Positions 42,106-50,138 of a stretch of 64,000 nt of DNA are shown piece by piece. A program made the translations under genes and the position numbers. The notes below the pieces were generated by a model. The model saw only the letters and a list, made by a program, of their open reading frames with translations. It did not search any database and was not told the DNA's origin. Within the stretch, counting starts at the first letter, position 1, and the number at the start of each line of letters is the position of its first letter. Origin of the DNA: Exiguobacterium sp018617385 (lineage in GTDB: Bacteria; Bacillota; Bacilli; Exiguobacteriales; Exiguobacteriaceae); NCBI RefSeq assembly GCF_018617385.1, contig NZ_JACSKA010000006.1:62001-126000 (forward strand). Reading direction: 5' to 3'.

Positions 42106-45075
42106 TTGAAATCGACACTCTCACGATTGGGGGTTGCCACCATCGTCTCAGGTACGATTCTGAGCACCCTTGCGCCTCTCCAATCATACGCAGCAACATC
42201 CGAAGGAACAGTCAACACACCCATTTTAAATGTACGGTCTGATTCATCGACATCGTCTTCAATCGTTGGCAAGTTAACAGAAGGAACGACGGTAGACGTA
42301 TACGCCGTCAACGATGAATGGGCACAAATCAACTTCGAAGGTCAAAAACGATACGTTTCTTCTACGTATTTGACGATCGGCTCATCTATGTCAACAGCGT
42401 CTACTTCATCTGCTTCGTTATATGTGGCTGAAATGAACGTTAATCTTCGTTCTTCGATGTCGACGTCTGCTTCCATCGAAACGGTCATTCCAAAAGGATC
42501 ACTCGTAACGCATGTCTCAACACATGGTGCTACAGGATCTTGGTATAAAGTACAATTTGGTACATATACAGGATATGTGGCGGCACGATACTTTACCGAA
42601 ACGAGCCCTACATTTTACGCGTCTACGACAGCCGTTCTATATGACAGAACCGGTACTGGCGCATCAAAAATCGCTACGATTCCGGAAGGTGCGAAAGTCA
42701 CATACTTAGAATCTTTAGGAACGACGGGATCTTGGTACAAAATCGAATATGGTTCACTCGTCGGTTATGCACCGGCACGTAACTTTACACCGACTCCGCT
42801 TGCTCCAGAAGCGGTCACGACATATTACGCAGTGAAGAATGTCGCGCTCTACAATGGTACAGGAACTGGTGCATCAAAAATTGCAACAATCCCACTCGGA
42901 GCAGAAGTGAAGCGTGTATACGTGAACGGATTGAGTTCATCTTGGTATAAGGTGCAATATGGGGACACGGTCGGCTATGCGGCCGCGCGTAACTTCTCGA
43001 CATCAAAACCTGAAGCCGTCGTCAAGACAACCTATTATGCCGTTCGAGACCTCGTGTTGTATGAGTCATCCGCTTCTGGAGCGGCTCGTCTTCGCACGAT
43101 TCAAGAAGGGACAAAAGTCGTCCAAGTATCGGATGCCAACTTATCGGACTCTTGGTTCAAAATTGAATATGATGGAGTCACCGGCTTCGCTGCCGCTCGC
43201 CATTTTTCAACGAAGGCACCTGAAGAAGTGACAATCACACCATACTTTGCGATTCGAAATGTTGCGATGTATAGTTCGTCTGCAGCCGGAGCGACAAAGG
43301 TTGCGACGATTCCATTCGGTGCAAAAGTAGAACAACTTTCGCAAAGCGGGCTCTCTAGCTCTTGGTTCAAGATTCGTTATGACGGAAAAACAGGATATGC
43401 GGGTTCTAGTCACTTCTCATTGAAAGATCCAGAGGTCGTAGTGAAAACAGATTATTATACAACGCGTGACGTCGTTTTATACAACCGCTCGGATGCAGAA
43501 AAAGTGAAGATTGCCATCATTCCGTTCGGTACGAAAGTTCAGCAAGTGTCGGAGCCTGGTCTCACGGAGCGATTCTTTAAAATCGAATACGGTCCGATCA
43601 CAGGTTATGCGACGGCGGACTACTTCTCGAAAACAGCACCGTCAGACGAACAATATGAAGAAGAACGCCAAGTTCGCATCTATGTAGACGGGAACGAGCC
43701 CCTCAACGTTCGTTCTACGCCTGAAGTAACGACAGCAAACAAAGTCGGAACGTTAAGTACGGGAACGATTGTCAACATCAAACCGATTGTCGGTTCAGAC
43801 TGGGCACTTCTTACGAGCGGGACGTATAGCGGCAACTACATTCATACCGATTACGTCGTACCTGTCACAACGACCCCACCTGCGACAGGTATCACGAAAA
43901 AAGTCTCGTATACGAGTTATCCGATGACAGTTCGTCAGATGGCAGAACGCCAAGTGGCTCAATTCGCTCAAACGGATGCCCATCGATATGATGAAGCTTA
44001 CTTACCTCGTGCTTGGGTCAGTGTTAACGGGTCGACAGGAAAGATTGTAAAATCGGAGATGACTGTTGTCTCAGGGTTAGGAACCGCTTTGAAGATGACA
44101 GCCTCTTCAAGCTCATCCTCGCTCGTCACCATTCCATATGGTGCGTCGATTCAATACGTTGACCGTTATACGTCCGGGTCAACCGTTTGGTATAAAGTAA
44201 AATACGGCACGATGACCGGTTACGTGACACCGAGTTCAGTCGTCGGAACCGCCAACATTTTAAGCCGTCCAATTTTAACATCTCACGCGTATGGTCAAAT
44301 CAATACTGGTGAAACCGTTACGATTACAGGTCAATCCGGCACATACTATACGATTTCGTATAAACGACCGGCTGGACACAATATCCGTGTCTTTGATAAC
44401 ACTTGGCGTCGTGCATCAGTTGATGACCTTCTCCCATACGTCGATCCTAGCCAGATTGATGCAAACTCTCGATCATTCTATCAATTCTTAGATTTATCGA
44501 AGAGCGCCGGGACAACTGCGACAACATTGAACAAGGTCCTCACATCGAAAGGAACGCTCAGCGGACAAGGTCAGGCATTCGTGGATGCGGCTAGTATGTA
44601 TGGCGTGAACGAAGTGTATCTTCTCTCGCATGCCATCCTTGAAACTGGTCATGGTACATCCCTTCTCGCAACAGGAGTTCCTGTCGATAAAGATGGAAAT
44701 GCATTGATCAACTCGAGTGGGAATCGGATTTATCCAGAACGTCCTGTTGCCGCAACCGTCTATAATATGTACGGTATTCAAGCAACAGATAGCAACCCTC
44801 TTGGAAACGGCGCCAAATACGCATTCCAACAAAAGTGGTTCTCTCCTAAAGAAGCGATTATCGGAGGAGCCTACTGGATCGGGGCTAGCTATATCAATCA
44901 CCCGACATACAAACAAAATACACTGTATAAGATGCGCTTCAATCCTTCTTCACCTGGAACGCACCAATATGCAACGGATATCGGATGGGCCGCAAAACAA
45001 ACGACAAGCATCTATAATATCTATCAATCACTTGATGCTTACACACTCAACTTCGATGTACCAAAATATCAGTAA
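42106..45075 (+). CDS. Secreted SH3-repeat N-acetylglucosaminidase (autolysin)
   Basis: A 989-residue secreted cell-wall hydrolase. The signal peptide ends in APLQSYAA. Bacterial SH3-like domains occupy most of the length (NVRSDSSTSSSIVGKL at ~42, NLRSSMSTSASIETV at ~112). Five ~69-residue tandem repeats follow (about 170-515), and two further SH3-like units. The C-terminal GH73-like domain (from ~820) has the catalytic glutamate in HAILETGHGTS and YNMYGIQATDSNPLGNGAKYA. It starts at TTG after GAAAGGGG. The repeats presumably bind peptidoglycan while the enzyme cuts glycan strands. Confidence 0.9.
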   Translation: MKSTLSRLGVATIVSGTILSTLAPLQSYAATSEGTVNTPILNVRSDSSTSSSIVGKLTEGTTVDVYAVNDEWAQINFEGQKRYVSSTYLTIGSSMSTASTSSASLYVAEMNVNLRSSMSTSASIETVIPKGSLVTHVSTHGATGSWYKVQFGTYTGYVAARYFTETSPTFYASTTAVLYDRTGTGASKIATIPEGAKVTYLESLGTTGSWYKIEYGSLVGYAPARNFTPTPLAPEAVTTYYAVKNVALYNGTGTGASKIATIPLGAEVKRVYVNGLSSSWYKVQYGDTVGYAAARNFSTSKPEAVVKTTYYAVRDLVLYESSASGAARLRTIQEGTKVVQVSDANLSDSWFKIEYDGVTGFAAARHFSTKAPEEVTITPYFAIRNVAMYSSSAAGATKVATIPFGAKVEQLSQSGLSSSWFKIRYDGKTGYAGSSHFSLKDPEVVVKTDYYTTRDVVLYNRSDAEKVKIAIIPFGTKVQQVSEPGLTERFFKIEYGPITGYATADYFSKTAPSDEQYEEERQVRIYVDGNEPLNVRSTPEVTTANKVGTLSTGTIVNIKPIVGSDWALLTSGTYSGNYIHTDYVVPVTTTPPATGITKKVSYTSYPMTVRQMAERQVAQFAQTDAHRYDEAYLPRAWVSVNGSTGKIVKSEMTVVSGLGTALKMTASSSSSSLVTIPYGASIQYVDRYTSGSTVWYKVKYGTMTGYVTPSSVVGTANILSRPILTSHAYGQINTGETVTITGQSGTYYTISYKRPAGHNIRVFDNTWRRASVDDLLPYVDPSQIDANSRSFYQFLDLSKSAGTTATTLNKVLTSKGTLSGQGQAFVDAASMYGVNEVYLLSHAILETGHGTSLLATGVPVDKDGNALINSSGNRIYPERPVAATVYNMYGIQATDSNPLGNGAKYAFQQKWFSPKEAIIGGAYWIGASYINHPTYKQNTLYKMRFNPSSPGTHQYATDIGWAAKQTTSIYNIYQSLDAYTLNFDVPKYQ
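42613..43650 (+). repeat. Five tandem ~207-bp repeats inside the autolysin gene
   Basis: Each unit encodes about 69 residues with the pattern Y-A-x-R-x-V-x-L-Y ... IPxGxKV ... S-W-[YF]-K-I-x-Y-G-x-x-x-G-[YF]-A-A-A-R-x-F. DNA identity between neighbours is clearly eroded (for example the third-position differences in units 2 and 3), so the duplications are old. Confidence 0.75.
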
Positions 45076-45076
45076 C

Positions 45077-45116
45077 AAAAGGAGACACGCGCCTCGTTGG
45101 CGTCGTGTCTCCTTTT
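45077..45116. terminator. Bidirectional terminator
   Basis: AAAAGGAGACACG pairs with CGTGTCTCCTTTT, with a nested GCGCC/GGCG stem; it separates the autolysin gene from the convergent unknown operon. Confidence 0.9.
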
Positions 45117-45528
45117 ATGTCCACTCGATTGAATCGATGATCGATTCAATCTCCATCTTTTCATTGGTCACTTGATCGGCTACATAAGTTAAGAATAAAA
45201 GCCGTTTCCCGTCGGTTAAGGACCATACATCTAAATGCATCCCGTCTTCAATCCCACTCGCGTAAGCCGTTGTCATATCACTCGTTTCAGTGGTGATACT
45301 CGGAGCAATCTTCACATCAATCGGGAATTCGCCTAAGAACGTATTCAATTCGCTCATTGCGGATTGTTTTGGTTCTTGCAAATCTTCTGATTCATAGATT
45401 GAGATTTGAAGCGTCCCTTGCGCATCCGCTTCCGTCGAGTAAAAACTCACATAGTCTTCCTCTTCGCTGTATTCATAATGTTCCGGATACGTCAGGCGGA
45501 ACCACCCATCAATTTCGTACTCTTTCAT
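45115..45528 (-). CDS. Unknown protein, third gene of a small operon
   Basis: A 137-residue soluble, strongly acidic protein. It begins EIDGWFRLTYPEHYEYSEEEDYVSFYS, then LQISIYESEDLQEPKQSAMSEL, and ends MEIESIIDSIEWT. The pattern of an N-terminal amphipathic beta-sheet and a final I-x-S-I-x-W helix resembles small PsbP/Mog1-like or immunity-type proteins, but I cannot name a family. It is coupled to the upstream gene by ATGA. Confidence 0.6.
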   Translation of the reverse strand: MKEYEIDGWFRLTYPEHYEYSEEEDYVSFYSTEADAQGTLQISIYESEDLQEPKQSAMSELNTFLGEFPIDVKIAPSITTETSDMTTAYASGIEDGMHLDVWSLTDGKRLLFLTYVADQVTNEKMEIESIIDSIEWT

Positions 45529-46079
45529 GCTGTTTTCTCCTTTACTTGCTTGAATGCCAGCCCTGTGACCATTTTAGCTTGAAGCGCGTACTTCAAGCGT
45601 TCCGTCACGTATAGACGTTGGCTGTTTACGTCTTGGGCGATCATATGTCCAAATAAGTTCATGCGGACAGTTTGATTGGATAGGAAATAGAGTCGATCCG
45701 CACTCAGCGGACGATATTCGTTCGAATGTTCAAGGTATTCGATTTCAAAGCGACGGAGGACGTTCAGCGCACAGTAACGATCGGTTTTCCCGGTACTCGT
45801 ATGAAGCTCGACACGAACGAGCTGAACGTCATACGGACAGACATTCATGAAGATCGGTCCCACCCGCTCATGGATCAAGAGGATACCCATATCGGTCTCA
45901 ATTAAATCTGGCAGGGCTCCTTCATCTTGCGAGATGCTCAGCACGACGTACGGTCGGTTTGTCGGTGCAAGCAATTCCCCTTTGTAAAATCGAAATCGTT
46001 GAATTCCTGTTAGAACCCGGGCACGCCAAGCACTCCCTCGAGCCTCGGCTTCCATCCGATACAACCTCTCTCCACTCAC
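45525..46079 (-). CDS. Unknown protein, second gene of a small operon
   Basis: A 184-residue soluble protein. The start is placed at GTG 46079, 6 nt after GGGGGA and 2 nt after the upstream stop. Visible segments are FYKGELLAPTNRPYVVLSISQDEGALPDLIETDMGILLIHERVGPIFMNVCPYDVQLVRVELH (beta-rich) and a helical C-terminus. There is no signal, membrane segment or known motif. It sits between two other unknown genes on one transcript. Confidence 0.6.
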   Translation of the reverse strand: MSGERLYRMEAEARGSAWRARVLTGIQRFRFYKGELLAPTNRPYVVLSISQDEGALPDLIETDMGILLIHERVGPIFMNVCPYDVQLVRVELHTSTGKTDRYCALNVLRRFEIEYLEHSNEYRPLSADRLYFLSNQTVRMNLFGHMIAQDVNSQRLYVTERLKYALQAKMVTGLAFKQVKEKTA

Positions 46080-46081
46080 GC

Positions 46082-46441
46082 TTACTCCCCCTTCACTTGT
46101 TTGAGCGCATCGACGAACGTTTCCCATTCTAGGTTGTCACAAACAACCTTATTTTCCAATCCCCATTCTTCATCGATTGTCAAACGTACTTCGTTCGATT
46201 GTGCGTGACGGGTGACTCGAAGATCTCCTATTTGAATCATATTCGGATGAATCTCAAACGTCATACTTGGTAATCCGACCCACTTGATTCGATTCGTTCG
46301 TAACACAACTTGCCATTGTTGGTCATGGCGGATTGAAAACGTCCAACTTCGGAGAGACACCGTCGCGTCCGTTTGTTTCGATTGTTTCAACATTCGAAAC
46401 CCTTCACCCATCAGTCGTAAATATGATTTTCGCTCACTCAT
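46082..46441 (-). CDS. Unknown protein, first gene of a small operon
   Basis: A 119-residue soluble protein. After a basic N-terminus (MSERKSYLRLMGEGFRMLKQSK) there are predicted beta-strands (VSLRSWTFSIRHDQQWQVVLRTNRIKWVG, MTFEIHPNMIQIGDLRVTRH) and a terminal helix (LEWETFVDALKQVKGE). This layout (strands then one helix) recalls a PH-like fold. Family unknown. It heads the three-gene operon. Confidence 0.55.
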   Translation of the reverse strand: MSERKSYLRLMGEGFRMLKQSKQTDATVSLRSWTFSIRHDQQWQVVLRTNRIKWVGLPSMTFEIHPNMIQIGDLRVTRHAQSNEVRLTIDEEWGLENKVVCDNLEWETFVDALKQVKGE

Positions 46442-46520
46442 ATTTCATTTCTCCCCTTTTTTCTATTATCTGTGTTGTGAATAGGATTCTGCAACCTAAA
46501 AAGTTTTTTTAAAAAAGGGT

Positions 46521-46548
46521 TTGCAAATTCCATCGTATATGCTATTAT
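46521..46548 (+). promoter_or_regulatory. Promoter of the tRNA-Gly pair
   Basis: TTGCAA (46521-46526) and TATTAT (46543-46548), 16-nt spacer, ending about 32 nt before the first tRNA. Confidence 0.65.
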
Positions 46549-46579
46549 ATCAAAGTAACGTTAAGAGTTCATACGTTTC

Positions 46580-46653
46580 GCGGGTGTAGTTTAATGGTAA
46601 AACCTCAGCCTTCCAAGCTGATGACGAGGGTTCGATTCCCTTCACCCGCTCCA
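46580..46653 (+). tRNA. tRNA-Gly (anticodon TCC), copy 1
   Basis: The acceptor stem GCGGGTG pairs with CACCCGC and CCA is encoded. Anticodon stem TCAGC/GCTGA encloses loop CTTCCAA, giving anticodon TCC. T arm AGGG-TTCGATT-CCCT. Length 74 with CCA. Confidence 0.97.
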
Positions 46654-46668
46654 TATTTTTTCTTTCAT

Positions 46669-46742
46669 GCGGGTGTAGTTTAATGGTAAAACCTCAGCCT
46701 TCCAAGCTGATGACGAGAGTTCGATTCTCTTCACCCGCTCCA
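46669..46742 (+). tRNA. tRNA-Gly (anticodon TCC), copy 2
   Basis: Identical to copy 1 except in the T stem, where AGGG/CCCT becomes AGAG/CTCT, a compensated base-pair change. 15 nt separate the two genes. A T-tailed hairpin at 46801-46837 ends the unit. Confidence 0.97.
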
Positions 46743-46800
46743 ATATCGACATATACGCGAGAGGATCTCGCACACATACACTGCACGGTTGAGACCTTGC

Positions 46801-46837
46801 AAAAGCAGAAAGTCACACGACTTTCTGCTTTTTTGTT
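46801..46837 (+). terminator. Terminator of the tRNA unit
   Basis: AAAAGCAGAAAGTC pairs with GACTTTCTGCTTTT, followed by TTG. Confidence 0.88.
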
Positions 46838-46898
46838 GTTCCATCCATTGTTTTGGGGAAAAGAGAGATTGAATCCATACAGACAAGGAGGAACCCCA

Positions 46899-47699
46899 TT
46901 GATTCAAGCGAAGCTGCAATCCTTTACTGTATACGAAAGCGCGTTGATGCGAACGACATCGACCCTCATCGATACACCGGATGCCCTGTTATTGATTGAT
47001 CCGACCTGGCTCCCGGAAGAAATCGCGACGATTCGGCGTGACATCGAGTTACAGCGTCGCAATCGTCCGCTTTATGTCATCTTCACACACCATCATTTTG
47101 ATCACATCATTGGAGCTTACGGCTTTTCAGATGCAACAACGATCGCCTCACAGGCTTTCGTCGATGCAGACTCATCTGACCAACTAAATGAGATTCGCGA
47201 GTTTTATGAACAGTATTACATTGATCACCCGATTCAAAAACCTGACATCGACCTGGTCATCCAACCCGATCAAACGATTTTAATCGGTTCGGTGCCCGTA
47301 ACCTTCCTTTCTACACCCGGTCATGATGCCACACATATGTCCGTTCTAATCGAATCCATGAATCTTCTCGTCTGTGGGGATTACGGTTCCAATGTCGAGC
47401 CACCATTTATCGAACACGACCCAACCGCCTATCTTGATACGCTACAAACCTTACAATCACTCATCTACGAACATGAGATTCGTTGGTTCGTACCAGGTCA
47501 CGGTGACTTGTGTGACAGCCGAAGTCACATGATTGAGCGATTGAGTGCGGCGGAAGAGTATATCTTGGCACTCCCTGAAGAACGCCACTGGTCCCCTTCA
47601 TGGCCAGAGCACGCCTTTTTTGACCGTGTTCATGAACGGAATCGAAAGATGGTGGAACAAAAAGAGACCGATCGCCGGTCTCGACAACAAGATATATAA
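46899..47699 (+). CDS. Metallo-beta-lactamase-fold hydrolase
   Basis: A 266-residue MBL-fold protein. The metal motif is FTHHHFDHIIG (HxHxDH), with further metal ligands in STPGHDATHMS, VCGDYGS and FVPGHGDL. Such proteins include glyoxalase II-like and lactonase-like hydrolases; the substrate is unknown. The TTG start at 46899 has AAGGAGG at 7 nt. A longer frame upstream runs through the second tRNA and the terminator and cannot be real. Confidence 0.88.
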   Translation: MIQAKLQSFTVYESALMRTTSTLIDTPDALLLIDPTWLPEEIATIRRDIELQRRNRPLYVIFTHHHFDHIIGAYGFSDATTIASQAFVDADSSDQLNEIREFYEQYYIDHPIQKPDIDLVIQPDQTILIGSVPVTFLSTPGHDATHMSVLIESMNLLVCGDYGSNVEPPFIEHDPTAYLDTLQTLQSLIYEHEIRWFVPGHGDLCDSRSHMIERLSAAEEYILALPEERHWSPSWPEHAFFDRVHERNRKMVEQKETDRRSRQQDI

Positions 47700-47734
47700 A
47701 AAAATCGCAACGTCTCCCCAAGACGTTGCGATTT
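47696..47734 (-). terminator. Terminator of the 34-aa membrane protein gene
   Basis: AAATCGCAACGTCT pairs with AGACGTTGCGATTT. The T tract is on the minus strand only, which supports a real minus-strand gene at 47749-47853. Confidence 0.8.
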
Positions 47735-47748
47735 CCCCCTATGTAGAC

Positions 47749-47853
47749 CTATTTCTTTGTGACGCGTTCTGAGCGGACCGTGAACATACGGTCAACCCCA
47801 TAGATCGTTACTCCCGTCAGAGCGAGTAACCCAATCATTGCAGAAGAAAACAT
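47749..47853 (-). CDS. 34-aa single-helix membrane protein
   Basis: A short gene encoding MFSSAMIGLLALTGVTIYG, then a charged tail VDRMFTVRSERVTKK. GGGGGG lies about 6 nt before the ATG. A perfect TATAAT -10 at 47908-47903 is 17 nt from a weak -35 overlapped by AGAAAACGCTTTCT, a cre-like near-palindrome (47927-47940). A minus-strand terminator follows. Short membrane peptides of this kind often bind larger membrane complexes; the partner is unknown. Confidence 0.65.
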   Translation of the reverse strand: MFSSAMIGLLALTGVTIYGVDRMFTVRSERVTKK

Positions 47854-47902
47854 GACCATCCCCCCATTGTTCACAGTTTCGTCATAATCACCCCGTGGTT
47901 TT

Positions 47903-47940
47903 ATTATAAAAGACCATCTTCAAAAAAGAAAGCGTTTTCT
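47903..47940 (-). promoter_or_regulatory. Promoter and cre-like site of the 34-aa protein
   Basis: TATAAT (47908-47903) with a cre-like AGAAAACGCTTTCT over the -35 region; the box lacks the consensus T and A at its ends. Confidence 0.45.
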
Positions 47941-48107
47941 TCAAACTTTCTTCACATTTCCCGCATTTAACCTCTATCGTTTTTTGATACAACTTGCTCA
48001 CAGTGATTAGACAGGCACGTGTAAAGATGTGTAGCTTTTGTGGAATGTGGGAATACATGATGTAAGGATAAAAAGAGACAGAAGCTGCTCGTCGAGGAGG
48101 AAGAGGT

Positions 48108-48314
48108 ATGATTAAGTACGGTACATTGGTACGGATCGAGGGAAAATATGCCGTATTGAGATGGAATAACGGCTCAAGCTTCATCCCTAGACGATTCCTA
48201 CCATCCGAAGCACGTGTTGGTGATACGATTATTCGAGACAATCATCATTATTATCTTGAAGAAGATATGACCCCTAACTTTGATGCGTTGATCAAGCAAC
48301 ACTACAAAAGCTGA
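48108..48314 (+). CDS. Small DUF3006-like protein
   Basis: A 68-residue soluble protein. MIKYGTLVRIEGKYAVLRWNNG and FIPRRFLPSEARVGDTI follow the pattern of DUF3006 (an RIEGxYAVLE opening, then LPxxxxxGDxI), with a different C-terminus (DALIKQHYKS). GAGGAAGAGG precedes the ATG. Function unknown. The 250 bp upstream hold no recognisable gene besides the 47749 unit. Confidence 0.65.
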   Translation: MIKYGTLVRIEGKYAVLRWNNGSSFIPRRFLPSEARVGDTIIRDNHHYYLEEDMTPNFDALIKQHYKS

Positions 48315-48357
48315 ACGGTCTGCCCTCTCTAACCGGGCAGGTCGTTCAGCTTTTTTG
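48305..48357 (+). terminator. Terminator of the DUF3006-like gene
   Basis: AAAAGCTGAACG-CTGCCC pairs with GGGCAG-CGTTCAGCTTTT and is followed by TTTT; the stem starts inside the stop codon. Confidence 0.88.
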
Positions 48358-48363
48358 AATGGG

Positions 48364-48933
48364 TCACTCTGAAATGTCGTCAAGTTGTTGTTGGAGCCAT
48401 GCCTCGTCAACTGGACCCGTTTTTTTCGCCACGATGATTCCTTTTGCATCTAGAACGTACGTTGTCGGTAATGCGACAACTCGATATTGCTGCTCGACAG
48501 TGGCCTCTTCATCTAACAGAATCGGAAAATCGACGGGATACTCATTCAAGAATGCCTCCACGTCCTCTTTTCCTCGTCGCTCATTTTTGGTGACGTTCAC
48601 ACCAAGTACTGGGATACCTGTCGCTTCTTCAAACGATACAAGTTCAGGGAACTCCTCCCGACACGGTGGACACCAAGAGGCCCAAAAGTTAATGACGACC
48701 GGCTGTCCTTGGAACTCAGAAAGGGTCATCTTCTCCTCATCTAACGTATTTAAAGTGAAGTCTGGGGCTTGTTGCCCCACTTCGAGTCCGCCTAATACCG
48801 ATTCATCTTGAACGATCGGAACCGCTTCTTCTTTCTTTTGTGTCATCATATATTCCTCGTAGCCTTTATATGCGAGGCCAGCAATCAATAGAAGGATCAG
48901 CGTTCCAATACCAATTCTTTGTAAGCGCATCAT
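48364..48933 (-). CDS. resA: ResA/TlpA-like membrane thioredoxin
   Basis: A 189-residue thiol-disulfide oxidoreductase. An N-terminal anchor (IGTLILLLIAGLAYKGYE) is followed by an extracytoplasmic thioredoxin fold with the active site WASWCPPCREE and the cis-Pro region VVALPTTYVLD. ResA reduces apocytochrome c for heme attachment; other TlpA-like proteins serve copper assembly or peroxide defence, so the precise role is open because no ccs/res genes are adjacent. Confidence 0.85.
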   Translation of the reverse strand: MMRLQRIGIGTLILLLIAGLAYKGYEEYMMTQKKEEAVPIVQDESVLGGLEVGQQAPDFTLNTLDEEKMTLSEFQGQPVVINFWASWCPPCREEFPELVSFEEATGIPVLGVNVTKNERRGKEDVEAFLNEYPVDFPILLDEEATVEQQYRVVALPTTYVLDAKGIIVAKKTGPVDEAWLQQQLDDISE

Positions 48934-49005
48934 TTACCCCTTGTTTGTTTTACTTAAGATTTCTACACTTAACTTATCATAAACCCGTAAAGGAGCGTAT
49001 GGATT

Positions 49006-49860
49006 GTGCAACTACAAAACGAGAAAATACAGATTACCTTAAAGGCACAAGGTGCTGAGATGACGAGTTGGAAAGTATCTGGAACTGAACTCTTATGGCA
49101 AGGGGACCCGACCTACTGGGGACGACAAGCCCCGATCCTCTTCCCGATTGTCGGGCGGTTGCTCGATGATCAATATGTATATGAGGGAAACACCTATACG
49201 ATGAGTCAACACGGATTCGCCCGGGACGCTATGTTCGAAATCGAATCTTCGACAGCCACGTCGGTCCGCTTCACATTGAACGATACATCGGAATCGCGTC
49301 AACACTATCCATTCCCATTCACACTGACCGTGTCCTATCAACTTGTGGGCGAAGAAGTGATTGTGACGTATCGGGTCCATAATCCGGGCGAAGCGACGTT
49401 ACCGTTTAGCATCGGTGGTCATCCTGCATTCAATATTCCGTTCATGGGTGGGACATTTGAAGACTACGTGATCGATTTCGGCGAAATCCGTTCTCTTGAT
49501 CGCTACTTGCTCGAGGGTCCTTATTTAACAGGCGCGTATCAACCACTCGGAGAGCGTCAGTATATCCCCCTCACTCGGTCGTTATTCGAAGACGACGCAC
49601 TCATTTTTGAGAAGATTGAATATGCTGCACTCCGACATCAACCGACCGGCGCAGCCATCGTGATGGAAAGTCCCTCCTTCACGCATTTCGGCATCTGGTC
49701 TCCACCGCAGAAAGACGCCCCGTTCGTCTGTTTGGAACCTTGGTTCGGACATGCGGATTATAAAGGACATCGAAAAGATTTCCTACACAAAGAAGGGATC
49801 CAACTTCTTGCACCAAATGAGACGTTTGAAGCGAGTTATACATTATATGTGGAGAACTAA
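49006..49860 (+). CDS. Aldose 1-epimerase family protein, LacX-like
   Basis: A 284-residue galactose mutarotase-fold protein. It has QGAEMTSWKV, LWQGDPTYWGRQAPILFPIVGRL (the LacX-type ring-binding segment), QHGFARDA with the catalytic histidine, IGGHPAFNIPF and CLEPWFGHAD. The GTG start has AAAGGAG at 10 nt. It interconverts sugar anomers; the true substrate may be a hexose-6-phosphate. Confidence 0.9.
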   Translation: MQLQNEKIQITLKAQGAEMTSWKVSGTELLWQGDPTYWGRQAPILFPIVGRLLDDQYVYEGNTYTMSQHGFARDAMFEIESSTATSVRFTLNDTSESRQHYPFPFTLTVSYQLVGEEVIVTYRVHNPGEATLPFSIGGHPAFNIPFMGGTFEDYVIDFGEIRSLDRYLLEGPYLTGAYQPLGERQYIPLTRSLFEDDALIFEKIEYAALRHQPTGAAIVMESPSFTHFGIWSPPQKDAPFVCLEPWFGHADYKGHRKDFLHKEGIQLLAPNETFEASYTLYVEN

Positions 49861-49897
49861 AAAAATCAATCCGACGTCTTGTCGGATTGATTTTTTG
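49859..49897. terminator. Bidirectional terminator
   Basis: AAATCAATCCGAC pairs with GTCGGATTGATTT with A/T tracts on both sides. Confidence 0.9.
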
Positions 49898-49899
49898 GT

Positions 49900-50118
49900 T
49901 TAGAAGCGATCGTCTTGTTCGGCTTCATATTCTGACACCGGCTTTTTCATGATGAGCGCCAGAATGATATAAATGAGGAGTCCCGGGCCACCGAGAAGGG
50001 CCATCGCCACAAATAGTACACGCATAATGGTGACGTCCACCCCGAGATAGTTTCCAAGCCCTGAACAAACACCGGCAATCACTTTATTGTTTGGGTCTTT
50101 ATAAAGTTTCCGTTCCAT
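49900..50118 (-). CDS. PspC-domain membrane protein
   Basis: A 72-residue protein consisting of one PspC domain: KLYKDPNNKVIAGVCSGLGNYLGVDVTIMRVLFVAM, then a helix LLGGPGLLIYIILALIM and an acidic tail. PspC-type proteins act with PspA/LiaH in membrane stress. Here it is 45 kb from liaH and 20 nt downstream of an NAD(P)-binding protein gene, so the two probably form an operon. Confidence 0.9.
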   Translation of the reverse strand: MERKLYKDPNNKVIAGVCSGLGNYLGVDVTIMRVLFVAMALLGGPGLLIYIILALIMKKPVSEYEAEQDDRF

Positions 50119-50138
50119 GTCATCTTCTCCTCAACTCG

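Noticed and set aside
46683..46898. Upstream extension of the metallo-hydrolase frame
   Set aside because: It begins inside the second tRNA gene and runs through the T-tailed hairpin at 46801-46837. The TTG at 46899 with AAGGAGG is the supported start.
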